Part shown: in pieces, positions 9,793-17,217 of the stretch
Position numbering within the stretch: position 1 is the stretch's first letter
How the letters are laid out: each line of letters opens with the position of its first letter
From: Dorea sp. AF36-15AT
GTDB lineage: Bacteria; Bacillota; Clostridia; Lachnospirales; Lachnospiraceae
DNA: 64,000 nucleotides
Assembly: GCF_003477705.1 (NCBI RefSeq)
Contig: NZ_QUDV01000001.1
Location: forward strand, 124,001 to 188,000
Direction of reading: 5' to 3'
Translations under genes and position numbers: made by a program
The notes under the pieces: generated by a model
What the model was told of the DNA's origin: nothing
Database searches by the model: none
The model's input: only the letters and a program-made list of their open reading frames with translations

Positions 9793-12468
9793 GTGAAAGA
9801 TAAAAATAAAGTATTAAAGATTATTTTAATGTTTTTTTGCATGAGCGTATTGATTGGAAAAGGAGTAACGGTTTATGCTGAAGAATTCCAATATGCCTAT
9901 AATGACGTAGCCAGTTATGGTGATGTGACTTTAAAGGTGGAATGGAATGAACCTGAATTAGGACAACCTACCACTTTTCATGTTTCCGCATCTGGTGGCA
10001 GTGGGTTATATAAGTTTAATATGGAGGCTCCTAGCTATTCGAATCCAGAAGAAAATTCATATGAATCAGTTGCAGATCCTAGTCGAGGTGAGTGGACTGA
10101 ATATACAGATGAATGTGATAGCCATGACTATACATTTACAATGACAGCGTCAGGTATTTATAATTTTAGATTTCATGTTATGGATTTGGTATCTGGAGTT
10201 ACATATTTGCGAACGAATACATATATTCAAGTAAACGATGCAAATTATCCAAGTGTTAATGATGTTATTAATTCAGCTGTTAAACAGTGCAATGGCAAAG
10301 GAAATAATTCTGAATATGAAAAAGCGTTATGGCTACATGACTGGTTATTGGAACAGTTGGAGTATGATAATTCATTGAAATGGTCTTCGTCGGAAAGTGC
10401 ATTAACCAGAGGCCTGGGGACATGTCAAAGTTATGAAAGTGCTTATTCCAAATTGTTATCTGCTATCGGTATTGAAAATTCTGAAGTAAGAGATACCTAT
10501 GATGGTCATACCTGGAATGCAGTCAAACTAGATGGTGAATGGTATCAAGTGGATTGTACTTGGGATGATTCTAATGAAAACTGGTATGATTTTGATCAAA
10601 GACATTTGTATTTTGGACTTACAGATGAATTAATGGCATTGGCTCATCCGGGACACGCAAAAATATATAATGATATGAATTATGGTACGTGTTCTACAAA
10701 TCTGAAAAATAATTATTTTGTCAGAAGTGGCGATGCGGCAAAATGGATAGAAACATATAGAGATAGAATTGAAACGAAGCTAAATTCTAAAGAGACAAAA
10801 TTTGTTGTTGATGCGGATAATGCTAATTATCCTCCTAGCATATCAGGAATTCAGAATGGAATCATTGCATATGCGATAAATCAGACAGAATGGTCGCATG
10901 ATAATACTAAGATTCAATTAACTGCTATAGGTAATGCAACTGGATTTGAGTTTGAAACGACATATGAAGAGCAAAATAATGTTAGTATAACGGGTTGGCA
11001 ATATATAGGTGGTAAATGGTATTATTATGAAGAACTTGGTATGAAACATCCGGGTGTAATGGCAAAAGATTGTGTTATGACAATTGGCGATTCGGAATAT
11101 TTGTTTGATGCTAATGGATGTATGCTGACTGGCTGGCAGAAACGGTCGGAAGGATGGTACTATGCAGATTCAAGTGGTCGAATAAAAAAAGGATGGCAAT
11201 GTATTAATGAAGCCTGGTATTTCCTACAGACAAATGGAGTAATGGCGCAGGAGTGGCTTTGTCTAGATAATACATGGTATTATCTGGGAACAGATGGGGC
11301 CATGAGAACAGGTTGGCAATATCTTGGTGGTACCTGGTATTTTCTACAGTCAAATGGGACAATGGTACAGAATTGGCTTTATCAAAATGGTACGTGGTAT
11401 TATCTGGGGATAGATGGAGCAATGAAGACCGGCTGGCAACTTGTCGGAGACACTTGGTATTTCTTGCAGTCGAGTGGAGCAATGGCACGCAATTGGATTT
11501 ACCTGAATGGTACATGGTATTATCTGGGAGCAGATGGAGCAATGCAGATTGACTGGCAATATGTTGGAGGAGCTTGGTACTATCTGGAACAAGACGGGCA
11601 TATGGCCATAGGATGGAAGAAAATAAATAATGTCTGGTATTATCTGAATGGCTCGGGACAAATGGTTACAGGAACGCATAGGATTAATGGAAGTAACTAT
11701 TATTTTAATCAGAGTGGAGCTATGGCTGAGATGGAATTATCAGACCTGATTGCGGATGCGTTAAAACCAGTAGGAAATACATTGTATGTGTGGGGCGGTG
11801 GCTGGAATGTACCGGATAATGGCTCTGGCGAGACTGCTTTGTATATGGGTGTTTGGCCGGAATGGGAACAGTATTTTCAGAAGAATAAGCAGAATTATTC
11901 CTATCGACCGGGACGGACTGCCTGGGAAAATGGACACAGAGAATCCCGTTTTTGGGGTTTGGATTGCTCGGGCTATTTAGGGTGGCTAGTATATAATTCT
12001 GTACAGAATGGAAAAGATTACAATGGATACGTAGGTGATGCAACGAAGCTGGCTAAGTCATTAGCGGGATATGGTTTTGGAACTGTTTCCACATGCACAC
12101 CTAACAGCAAGTTTTATCCTGGAGATATTGTTAGTATTAGTGGACATTGTTTCCTGAGCCTTGGACAGTGTAAAGATGGAAGTGTCCTTCTTCTGCACAG
12201 TACACCAAACGGAGGTGTGCAGATGAGTGGAACGGTAAACGGAGGCAGTAGTTCACAGGCTTCCAGACTGGCACAATCCTTCATGCAACAGTATTATCCG
12301 GATTGGTGGACATACTTTGGCAAAGAAGGAAGGCAGGCCGTAAATGCAAAGGTATACTTATACGGTACAAAACTCACATGGCAGAATACTGGAGCGGTGT
12401 ACGACTCACAAGGATTGCAATGGAAAAGTGCTGATCAGATGGTAGAGTATATTAAAACAATATTATAA
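9793..12468 (+). CDS. Choline-binding protein with transglutaminase-like and NlpC/P60-like domains
   Basis: About 891 residues. GTG 9793 is chosen because AAAGGA (9781-9786) lies six bases upstream; in-frame GTG 9778 and ATG 9787 are alternatives. The signal peptide ends near VYAEE. A beta-sandwich follows (about 30-150), then a transglutaminase-like domain (about 165-285) with a visible Cys-His-Asp triad: Cys in GTCQSY, His in GHTWNAV, Asp in VDCTWDD. About 390-685 are choline-binding-type repeats. The last 190 residues resemble NlpC/P60 (GLDCSGYLGW and YPGDIVSISGHCFLSLG). One polypeptide therefore carries two papain-like Cys catalytic cores on either side of the binding tract. The substrate of the transglutaminase-like part is unknown; peptide cross-linking or proteolysis are possible. 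It is convergent with the transporter gene downstream. Confidence 0.85.
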   Translation: MKDKNKVLKIILMFFCMSVLIGKGVTVYAEEFQYAYNDVASYGDVTLKVEWNEPELGQPTTFHVSASGGSGLYKFNMEAPSYSNPEENSYESVADPSRGEWTEYTDECDSHDYTFTMTASGIYNFRFHVMDLVSGVTYLRTNTYIQVNDANYPSVNDVINSAVKQCNGKGNNSEYEKALWLHDWLLEQLEYDNSLKWSSSESALTRGLGTCQSYESAYSKLLSAIGIENSEVRDTYDGHTWNAVKLDGEWYQVDCTWDDSNENWYDFDQRHLYFGLTDELMALAHPGHAKIYNDMNYGTCSTNLKNNYFVRSGDAAKWIETYRDRIETKLNSKETKFVVDADNANYPPSISGIQNGIIAYAINQTEWSHDNTKIQLTAIGNATGFEFETTYEEQNNVSITGWQYIGGKWYYYEELGMKHPGVMAKDCVMTIGDSEYLFDANGCMLTGWQKRSEGWYYADSSGRIKKGWQCINEAWYFLQTNGVMAQEWLCLDNTWYYLGTDGAMRTGWQYLGGTWYFLQSNGTMVQNWLYQNGTWYYLGIDGAMKTGWQLVGDTWYFLQSSGAMARNWIYLNGTWYYLGADGAMQIDWQYVGGAWYYLEQDGHMAIGWKKINNVWYYLNGSGQMVTGTHRINGSNYYFNQSGAMAEMELSDLIADALKPVGNTLYVWGGGWNVPDNGSGETALYMGVWPEWEQYFQKNKQNYSYRPGRTAWENGHRESRFWGLDCSGYLGWLVYNSVQNGKDYNGYVGDATKLAKSLAGYGFGTVSTCTPNSKFYPGDIVSISGHCFLSLGQCKDGSVLLLHSTPNGGVQMSGTVNGGSSSQASRLAQSFMQQYYPDWWTYFGKEGRQAVNAKVYLYGTKLTWQNTGAVYDSQGLQWKSADQMVEYIKTIL

Positions 12469-12484
12469 TGATAGGGAAATGTAT

Positions 12485-12513
12485 ATGGGGTAGGCTAATT
12501 CAGCCTACCCCAT
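12485..12513. terminator. Bidirectional hairpin between convergent genes
   Basis: A 12-bp perfect stem (ATGGGGTAGGCT, 12485-12496) with its complement (12502-12513) and a 5-base loop, placed between the stop codons of the convergent genes ending at 12468 and 12518. T-runs are weak on both sides. Confidence 0.65.
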
Positions 12514-12517
12514 TGAA

Positions 12518-14047
12518 CTATTGACCATTCATATATTTTTTTGCATCTTTTAGAAAACTGAGAGTAATCAGTACGATGACGGCTCCGATTGGAAAGGCAG
12601 CAATGATACTTACCGATTGTAGATTACTCATGGAGCTATCTGAAAATACCAGAGCAATTGGCAACAGAATTAATAATATACACCACATGAATTCAATTAA
12701 CCGATGCGGGGATTCGTTTTCTCCCAGTCTGTGATAGCTGTAGCAGGCACCTATTAAAGCAATTGAATCAAATGATGTGGCATAAAAGGCAACCATCGTG
12801 ATAAAAAGCAGTGCGAGAATCAGTGGAGCACATGGAAGAGATTTTACGATAGCAATGATGATTTCATAAAGATCTCCATTCTTCTGATACATGGCCAGAT
12901 AATCTGCTGCACCGGTGATCTGCTGCTTAAGTGAATAATTGCCAAGAATGATAAAACTAATGATTGTTGATCCGCAGCCAAATACGTATCCGCCTAAGAT
13001 TGTCTGACGCACTGTTCTGCCTCGGGATATATTACCAATAAAGAATGGTGTTGCTACGCACCATACCATCCAGTATGCCCAATAGAAGATCGTCCAGTTT
13101 TGTGGAAATGAAGTGGTTCTCTGTGGGTCTGTAAATGTTGCCAGTTGGAAGAAGTTCTGGAACATTCGGCCTACAGAAGAAAAACCAGTTTCAATAATGT
13201 ATTTGGTCTCGCCGCTAAATAAAAGAACAAATGCCAAGAGACCAAAGAATAAATAAATGCATGATTTGGCAAGAAAGCTGATTCCTTTAAATCCATGTAA
13301 AAGGGAGTATGTATACACGGCACATGTCAGTACTAATATTATAATGGTCACAACCGTTCGGTTGATCTGTATATGGAACAGTTCACCAATTACACTTGCC
13401 ATTAACGGAGTAGCAAGACTGAACGTAGTAGCAGTTCCGGCTAACAGTGCAAATACTGCAAGTAAGTCGATTAACCGTCCAAGAATACCATCGGTATATT
13501 TACCAAGGATAGGACGACATGCTTCAGAATACTTCTGACGATCACGTTTGCGTACATGGAGCATAAAGCCGAATGCAACGGCAAGTACAAGATAGAATCC
13601 CCATGGAATCAGACTCCAGTGGAAAATAGGGTATGTACTGGCCCAGTCCTGTATGCTTCCTAATTCTGCAATATGCGGATCAGAAGCGTAAAGAATCCAT
13701 TCTGAAAAAGAATAGAATAAAATGTCAGCGGCTAATCCGGCAGTAAACATCATAGACCCCCAGGCAAAGAAAGAAAATTTAGGCTTTTCATTCGGGGCAC
13801 CAAGTACGATGTTACCGTATTTGGAACATGCAACATAGATAGAAAGGAGAAAAATACCCAGTCCAATAATTAAGTAATACACACCAAATGTGTCTCCAAG
13901 CAGAAATCGTATATTGCTTAGAACGGTATTGGATTGCGTTGGGAAAGAAAAGAATAATACACATAAACCAATAATCATGATTAATGGTAAAAGTGTGATC
14001 ATCCAGTCGATATTGTGTGGATTTGCGGATTGTTTCTTGTTATTCAT
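12518..14047 (-). CDS. BCCT-family betaine/choline transporter
   Basis: A 509-residue integral membrane protein with about twelve helices. It shows the BCCT hallmarks: an FHWSLIPWGFYLVLA segment (family pattern FHWGxHPW) and the tryptophan-rich WTIFYWAYWMVWCVATPF segment, which in BCCT proteins lines the quaternary-amine site. BCCT carriers import choline, betaine or carnitine with sodium or protons. Here it is the last gene of the minus-strand lic operon, so choline uptake for CDP-choline synthesis (the role of Haemophilus LicB) is the best inference. Start ATG 14047 has GGAGG eight bases upstream and overlaps the licC stop by eight bases, suggesting translational coupling; an ATG at 14062 is also in frame. 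Confidence 0.9.
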   Translation of the reverse strand: MNNKKQSANPHNIDWMITLLPLIMIIGLCVLFFSFPTQSNTVLSNIRFLLGDTFGVYYLIIGLGIFLLSIYVACSKYGNIVLGAPNEKPKFSFFAWGSMMFTAGLAADILFYSFSEWILYASDPHIAELGSIQDWASTYPIFHWSLIPWGFYLVLAVAFGFMLHVRKRDRQKYSEACRPILGKYTDGILGRLIDLLAVFALLAGTATTFSLATPLMASVIGELFHIQINRTVVTIIILVLTCAVYTYSLLHGFKGISFLAKSCIYLFFGLLAFVLLFSGETKYIIETGFSSVGRMFQNFFQLATFTDPQRTTSFPQNWTIFYWAYWMVWCVATPFFIGNISRGRTVRQTILGGYVFGCGSTIISFIILGNYSLKQQITGAADYLAMYQKNGDLYEIIIAIVKSLPCAPLILALLFITMVAFYATSFDSIALIGACYSYHRLGENESPHRLIEFMWCILLILLPIALVFSDSSMSNLQSVSIIAAFPIGAVIVLITLSFLKDAKKYMNGQ

Positions 14048-14771
14048 TTGTGTTTCCTCCATTCAGATAACGTTCGTATTTGGAATCGATAGCGGCTAAT
14101 TCCTGCAGGTTGTCAATTTCTATGATGTCATTCTCATGCATTGTCTGGATACCAAGCTGGTAATCATTCGGATGACAAAACAGTGCGACATCATCCCAGT
14201 ATATTTGAGTGTTCTTTTTTTCTTTAAATTCCAGTTCCAGATGTTTTTTTAGTTTGCGCCCGTCCTCTTTATTCCATCGGGAAATGCTGTATAATTGCCA
14301 GCCATGTGATCCACCGGTTCGGCTACAGGAAGTAACAATATTATCGGATAAAGTGAGCAACCATTCATCGGTTGGGGTATCTGTCCAAATACAGTTATAT
14401 CCTGATCTTTCGAATTTCGGATGTAAGATCTGTGGATTATATATGATCTGATCACCATCTAATATGATGACATCCTCCAGATGCTCGCGGGCAACATACA
14501 AGGATGAAATATTATTGCAGGTATCATAATAAGGATTTTCTAAGATTTTTACTCCAGGATATTGTTCTTCCAGTATATAAAACTGTTCTTTTAAATATCC
14601 AACAACGATATATATTTCATAGATTCCGTTTTGGTGCAATCCTTCTATAACAGTGTCAATCATACGTGTTCCGTTTACAGATACCAGTGGCTTAGGTGTG
14701 GTTAAAGTTACTGGCTGCATTCGTTTGCCGAGTCCGGCAGCCATAATGATGGATCTTTTTACTTTATACAT
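14040..14771 (-). CDS. licC: LicC-like CTP:phosphocholine cytidylyltransferase
   Basis: A 243-residue nucleotidyltransferase. The N-terminus has the GxGxRMxPxT..PKPL signature (AAGLGKRMQPVTLTTPKPL, about 11-29), followed by YIVVGYLKEQF, very like pneumococcal LicC, and LDGDQIIYN, where the family has its metal-binding Asp. The C-terminus ends with an EIDNLQEL segment, also LicC-like. The reaction would be CTP plus phosphocholine to CDP-choline in the cytoplasm. The upstream gene already contains a LicC-type domain, so two cytidylyltransferases share this operon and one may prefer another phospho-alcohol such as phosphoethanolamine (inference). RBS AAGGAGA precedes the start; spacing from the upstream gene is 12 bases, and the end overlaps the transporter start. 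Confidence 0.82.
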   Translation of the reverse strand: MYKVKRSIIMAAGLGKRMQPVTLTTPKPLVSVNGTRMIDTVIEGLHQNGIYEIYIVVGYLKEQFYILEEQYPGVKILENPYYDTCNNISSLYVAREHLEDVIILDGDQIIYNPQILHPKFERSGYNCIWTDTPTDEWLLTLSDNIVTSCSRTGGSHGWQLYSISRWNKEDGRKLKKHLELEFKEKKNTQIYWDDVALFCHPNDYQLGIQTMHENDIIEIDNLQELAAIDSKYERYLNGGNTNE

Positions 14772-14783
14772 GGTGTATTCTCC

Positions 14784-16553
14784 TTATAATAAATTTCTAT
14801 CGATGCATTCTTTTTTTGCCAGTCGTGAATATTCTTTGGCGTAGCGATATTGCTTTAATGAATACTCGCCAAAATCAACACCAAGATTACGTTTGTATTC
14901 ACACCAGTTACTCCAAAGAAGACCGGCTACCGCAACATAGCAGTATATTTTAATACGAGTCGTATCCGGGCAGTTCCCATTAAAGTAAATATCAATTAAC
15001 TGATCAATCTGTTCCCTGGTATAGAATGCGTAGATACTGAACATTGCTATATCGACATGTGGATCCTGCATTCCGGCATATTCCCAATCTATCAGACGAA
15101 TGTCTTCATTCCCGGATGAATCTGTGCAGAATAAAAAGTTATCAGGTACAGCATCGATATGTGTCAATACTTCATCAGCAGCGTATTTGTCAATGTAGTT
15201 TTTGAGTGCAAATACTTCTGCCTTTGTTTTCTGATAGTCTCTATAAACAGAAGCTTTTCCTTCCCATAGTGTTTCGTAGAAATCTATTTGTCCGAATAAA
15301 TCAAAACGATGGTTTACTTTTAATTTTAAATCATGGAAAGATCGCAACTTATTCATGCATTTGGTTATATCTTCGGTTGATAATGGATCACAAACACGGG
15401 CATTATCTAAGAAGCGCGTGAGTTTATATCCATTTTCAGGATTGATATATTCAATATCATCGCAGATATGTTTATCTTGAATTGTTTGATAAACGGCTGC
15501 TTCATTTCTTCGGTTGATCAACTGATCGGTTCCTTCGCCAGGAATACGCATGATATGTTTGATCCCCTGATAGTCAAAGAGGAAAGATCGATTGGTCATT
15601 CCTTTTTTCAAGACTGTAATGTTACAGATGTCTTCCTGGTTTCCGTTAAGAGCATCTGCAGCTATCTGCAAGATGTCCGATTGTAAATGATTAGAATGCT
15701 CATCAAGTTCTCGTAATTGTTCGTAAGTATTTATTTCTACTGCGTTTGAACCAGGTATGATTCTGGCTGGAATCACCATTCTGTTATGATTGTATAATGC
15801 CTCTTCCCAAAAGCATCCATCATATCGGGCGTCATTATCTAAAGAAGATAATCGCTGCTGAATATATGAAGAATCATTTTCAGAAAGATATGAAATACCG
15901 ATCATCGCATTGCCGATAGCCGTTTTAGAAATAGCGGTTAACTCCATTTTTCGATTAACACGAACAGAACTTTCGTTAGTTTGTGTATCACTCACCATAT
16001 ACCATGAATACAGCTCGTGTGTGTGGAATGGATTGTCTTTGCACCAGATATCACAAGGAATGATATAGGAATTCTTCAAATATTCTGATGCAAGATTGAG
16101 AGAATGCAGATTGTTTTTTGATGCATAGTCTGCATTTACAATCAATGTAACATCATATTCATCGATCAGGTATTCATACTGTTCTTTCATGAATCCTACT
16201 ACAATGTAGATATTATGAATATTGGCTTCGTGCAGTTGCCTGATAATACGTTCGATTAAAGCTTCACCGTGTATTTCCAGCAATCCTTTTGGCGTTTCCG
16301 TGTTAATTGGAACCATTCTCATTCCAAAACCCGCAGCGAGTATAATGGCATTCTGCGGAACAGAATGCTTATACAATGCGATTGCTCTATCCGTAGGCTG
16401 CATGGTAGTGGTGAGATAGCCATCAGATGTAAGCTTTTTGATGGAACGATTCACAATACCAAGAGAATGACCGGAGCAATCAGCTAGTGAACGTTGTGTT
16501 GCATTTGTTGTAGTAAAAATTGCGTTCAAAATATCATATTCTTGAATGTTCAT
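14784..16553 (-). CDS. Fusion: winged-helix domain, LicC-type cytidylyltransferase and LicA-type choline kinase
   Basis: A 589-residue three-part protein. Residues 1-62 look like a MarR-type winged helix (SLGIVNRSIKKLTSDGYLT as recognition helix and wing). Residues 67-290 are a nucleotidyltransferase with AAGFGMRMVPINTETPKGL and IYIVVGFMKEQYEYL. Residues 300-589 are a choline/ethanolamine-kinase-like phosphotransferase with the catalytic HIDAVPDN (HxDxxxxN) and the metal-binding IDWEYAG. It would phosphorylate choline and then form CDP-choline. Treponema denticola is known to have a LicCA fusion; the added N-terminal DNA-binding-like domain is the unusual part and could make the enzyme its own regulator (inference). 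It is the first gene of the operon, with GGAGGTG eight bases before the ATG and a strong promoter upstream. Confidence 0.85.
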   Translation of the reverse strand: MNIQEYDILNAIFTTTNATQRSLADCSGHSLGIVNRSIKKLTSDGYLTTTMQPTDRAIALYKHSVPQNAIILAAGFGMRMVPINTETPKGLLEIHGEALIERIIRQLHEANIHNIYIVVGFMKEQYEYLIDEYDVTLIVNADYASKNNLHSLNLASEYLKNSYIIPCDIWCKDNPFHTHELYSWYMVSDTQTNESSVRVNRKMELTAISKTAIGNAMIGISYLSENDSSYIQQRLSSLDNDARYDGCFWEEALYNHNRMVIPARIIPGSNAVEINTYEQLRELDEHSNHLQSDILQIAADALNGNQEDICNITVLKKGMTNRSFLFDYQGIKHIMRIPGEGTDQLINRRNEAAVYQTIQDKHICDDIEYINPENGYKLTRFLDNARVCDPLSTEDITKCMNKLRSFHDLKLKVNHRFDLFGQIDFYETLWEGKASVYRDYQKTKAEVFALKNYIDKYAADEVLTHIDAVPDNFLFCTDSSGNEDIRLIDWEYAGMQDPHVDIAMFSIYAFYTREQIDQLIDIYFNGNCPDTTRIKIYCYVAVAGLLWSNWCEYKRNLGVDFGEYSLKQYRYAKEYSRLAKKECIDRNLL

Positions 16554-16587
16554 GTACTTAGCACCTCCGAATTATATGAACAACTAT

Positions 16588-16616
16588 ATGATATATATAT
16601 ATTAAGGAAATGTCAA
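16588..16616 (-). promoter_or_regulatory. Sigma-A promoter of the minus-strand lic operon
   Basis: On the minus strand: TTGACA (16616-16611), 17-base AT-rich spacer, TATCAT (16593-16588). It lies 35 bases before the fusion gene's start codon. Confidence 0.78.
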
Positions 16617-16644
16617 GGGAGAAAACTATAGATTTATCATATGA

Positions 16645-16673
16645 TTGAAAGAAATATTAGGAAATGCTACAAT
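16645..16673 (+). promoter_or_regulatory. Sigma-A promoter of the leucine-rich-repeat surface protein
   Basis: TTGAAA (16645-16650), 17-base spacer, TACAAT (16668-16673), 53 bases before the ATG at 16727. It is back to back with the lic promoter; only 28 bases separate the two -35 boxes, so a regulator bound between them could control both. Confidence 0.72.
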
Positions 16674-16726
16674 TTTATGATATATGTTGCACAAAAAGTT
16701 TGTGAAAGACAAAGTGAGGATAAGGT

Positions 16727-17194
16727 ATGAGAAGAAAAAGATTAATCGCGTTACTTGGCGCAGGAATTATGGCTGCGAATCTGATTGCGCCGGGTAGTAT
16801 ATCGGTGGTACAGGCATCGGAAGTGGAGACAGAACAGACTGAGGATGCCGGACAGAATACGGATGTAGAAGAATCAGAAGAGGTTGGGGAAAAACCAATT
16901 GAAGAGGAAACAGTTACAGAGAAACCTGAGCAGGAAGAAGCTGTCGATGCAATTGGACAGTCCGAAAGTAACGACAGCACAGATTTATCTGTAGACACAC
17001 AGGCAGAACAAGGAGTAATTAAAGATAGTGGAGCGTGTGGAGCAACAGAAAATGATGATGTAACATGGACTGTGTATGATACGGACTTTGATGGGAAGGG
17101 CGATAAGCTTGTGATAAGCGGAGAAGGGGATATGATGAGCCCTGCTTATTCCGGTGCTTATCCCTGGAAAGCAAATGCATATGAAAAAATATAA
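16727..17194 (+). CDS. LRR choline-binding surface protein, 5' fragment before a frameshift
   Basis: A 155-residue open frame: signal peptide (about 1-31, RRKR then a hydrophobic core), an acidic Glu/Thr-rich linker (about 32-95), and a beta module with CGATENDDVTWTVYDTDFDG and DKLVISGEGDM, which in BspA-like proteins sits directly before the leucine-rich repeats. The frame stops at TAA 17192-17194, just where a conserved PW...IKTLEI segment should lead into the first repeat. That segment continues in another frame (IKTLEIQEGVISIG), so this is the first part of the protein encoded at 17218-20448. One extra A in the A6 run at 17184-17189, or loss of two bases, would restore the frame. Whether it is a pseudogene, a phase-variable switch or a programmed slip cannot be decided by reading. 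Confidence 0.8.
   Translation: MRRKRLIALLGAGIMAANLIAPGSISVVQASEVETEQTEDAGQNTDVEESEEVGEKPIEEETVTEKPEQEEAVDAIGQSESNDSTDLSVDTQAEQGVIKDSGACGATENDDVTWTVYDTDFDGKGDKLVISGEGDMMSPAYSGAYPWKANAYEKI
17183..17194 (+). other. Frameshift site in the LRR surface-protein gene
   Basis: Codons GAA AAA ATA TAA end the first frame. A6 (17184-17189) is followed by TATA. Reading continues sensibly one base back (AAT ATA AAG). Either a -1 shift on the A-run, or transcripts or cells with A7, would fuse the two halves. Confidence 0.8.
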
Positions 17195-17217
17195 AGACAT
17201 TAGAGATCCAGGAAGGC

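Noticed and set aside
2844..12468. Clostridial toxin or glucan-binding repeat proteins instead of choline-binding proteins
   Set aside because: The repeats alone cannot exclude glycan binding, but the catalytic domains are wall-directed and the lic genes are adjacent, and no toxin glucosyltransferase domain is present.
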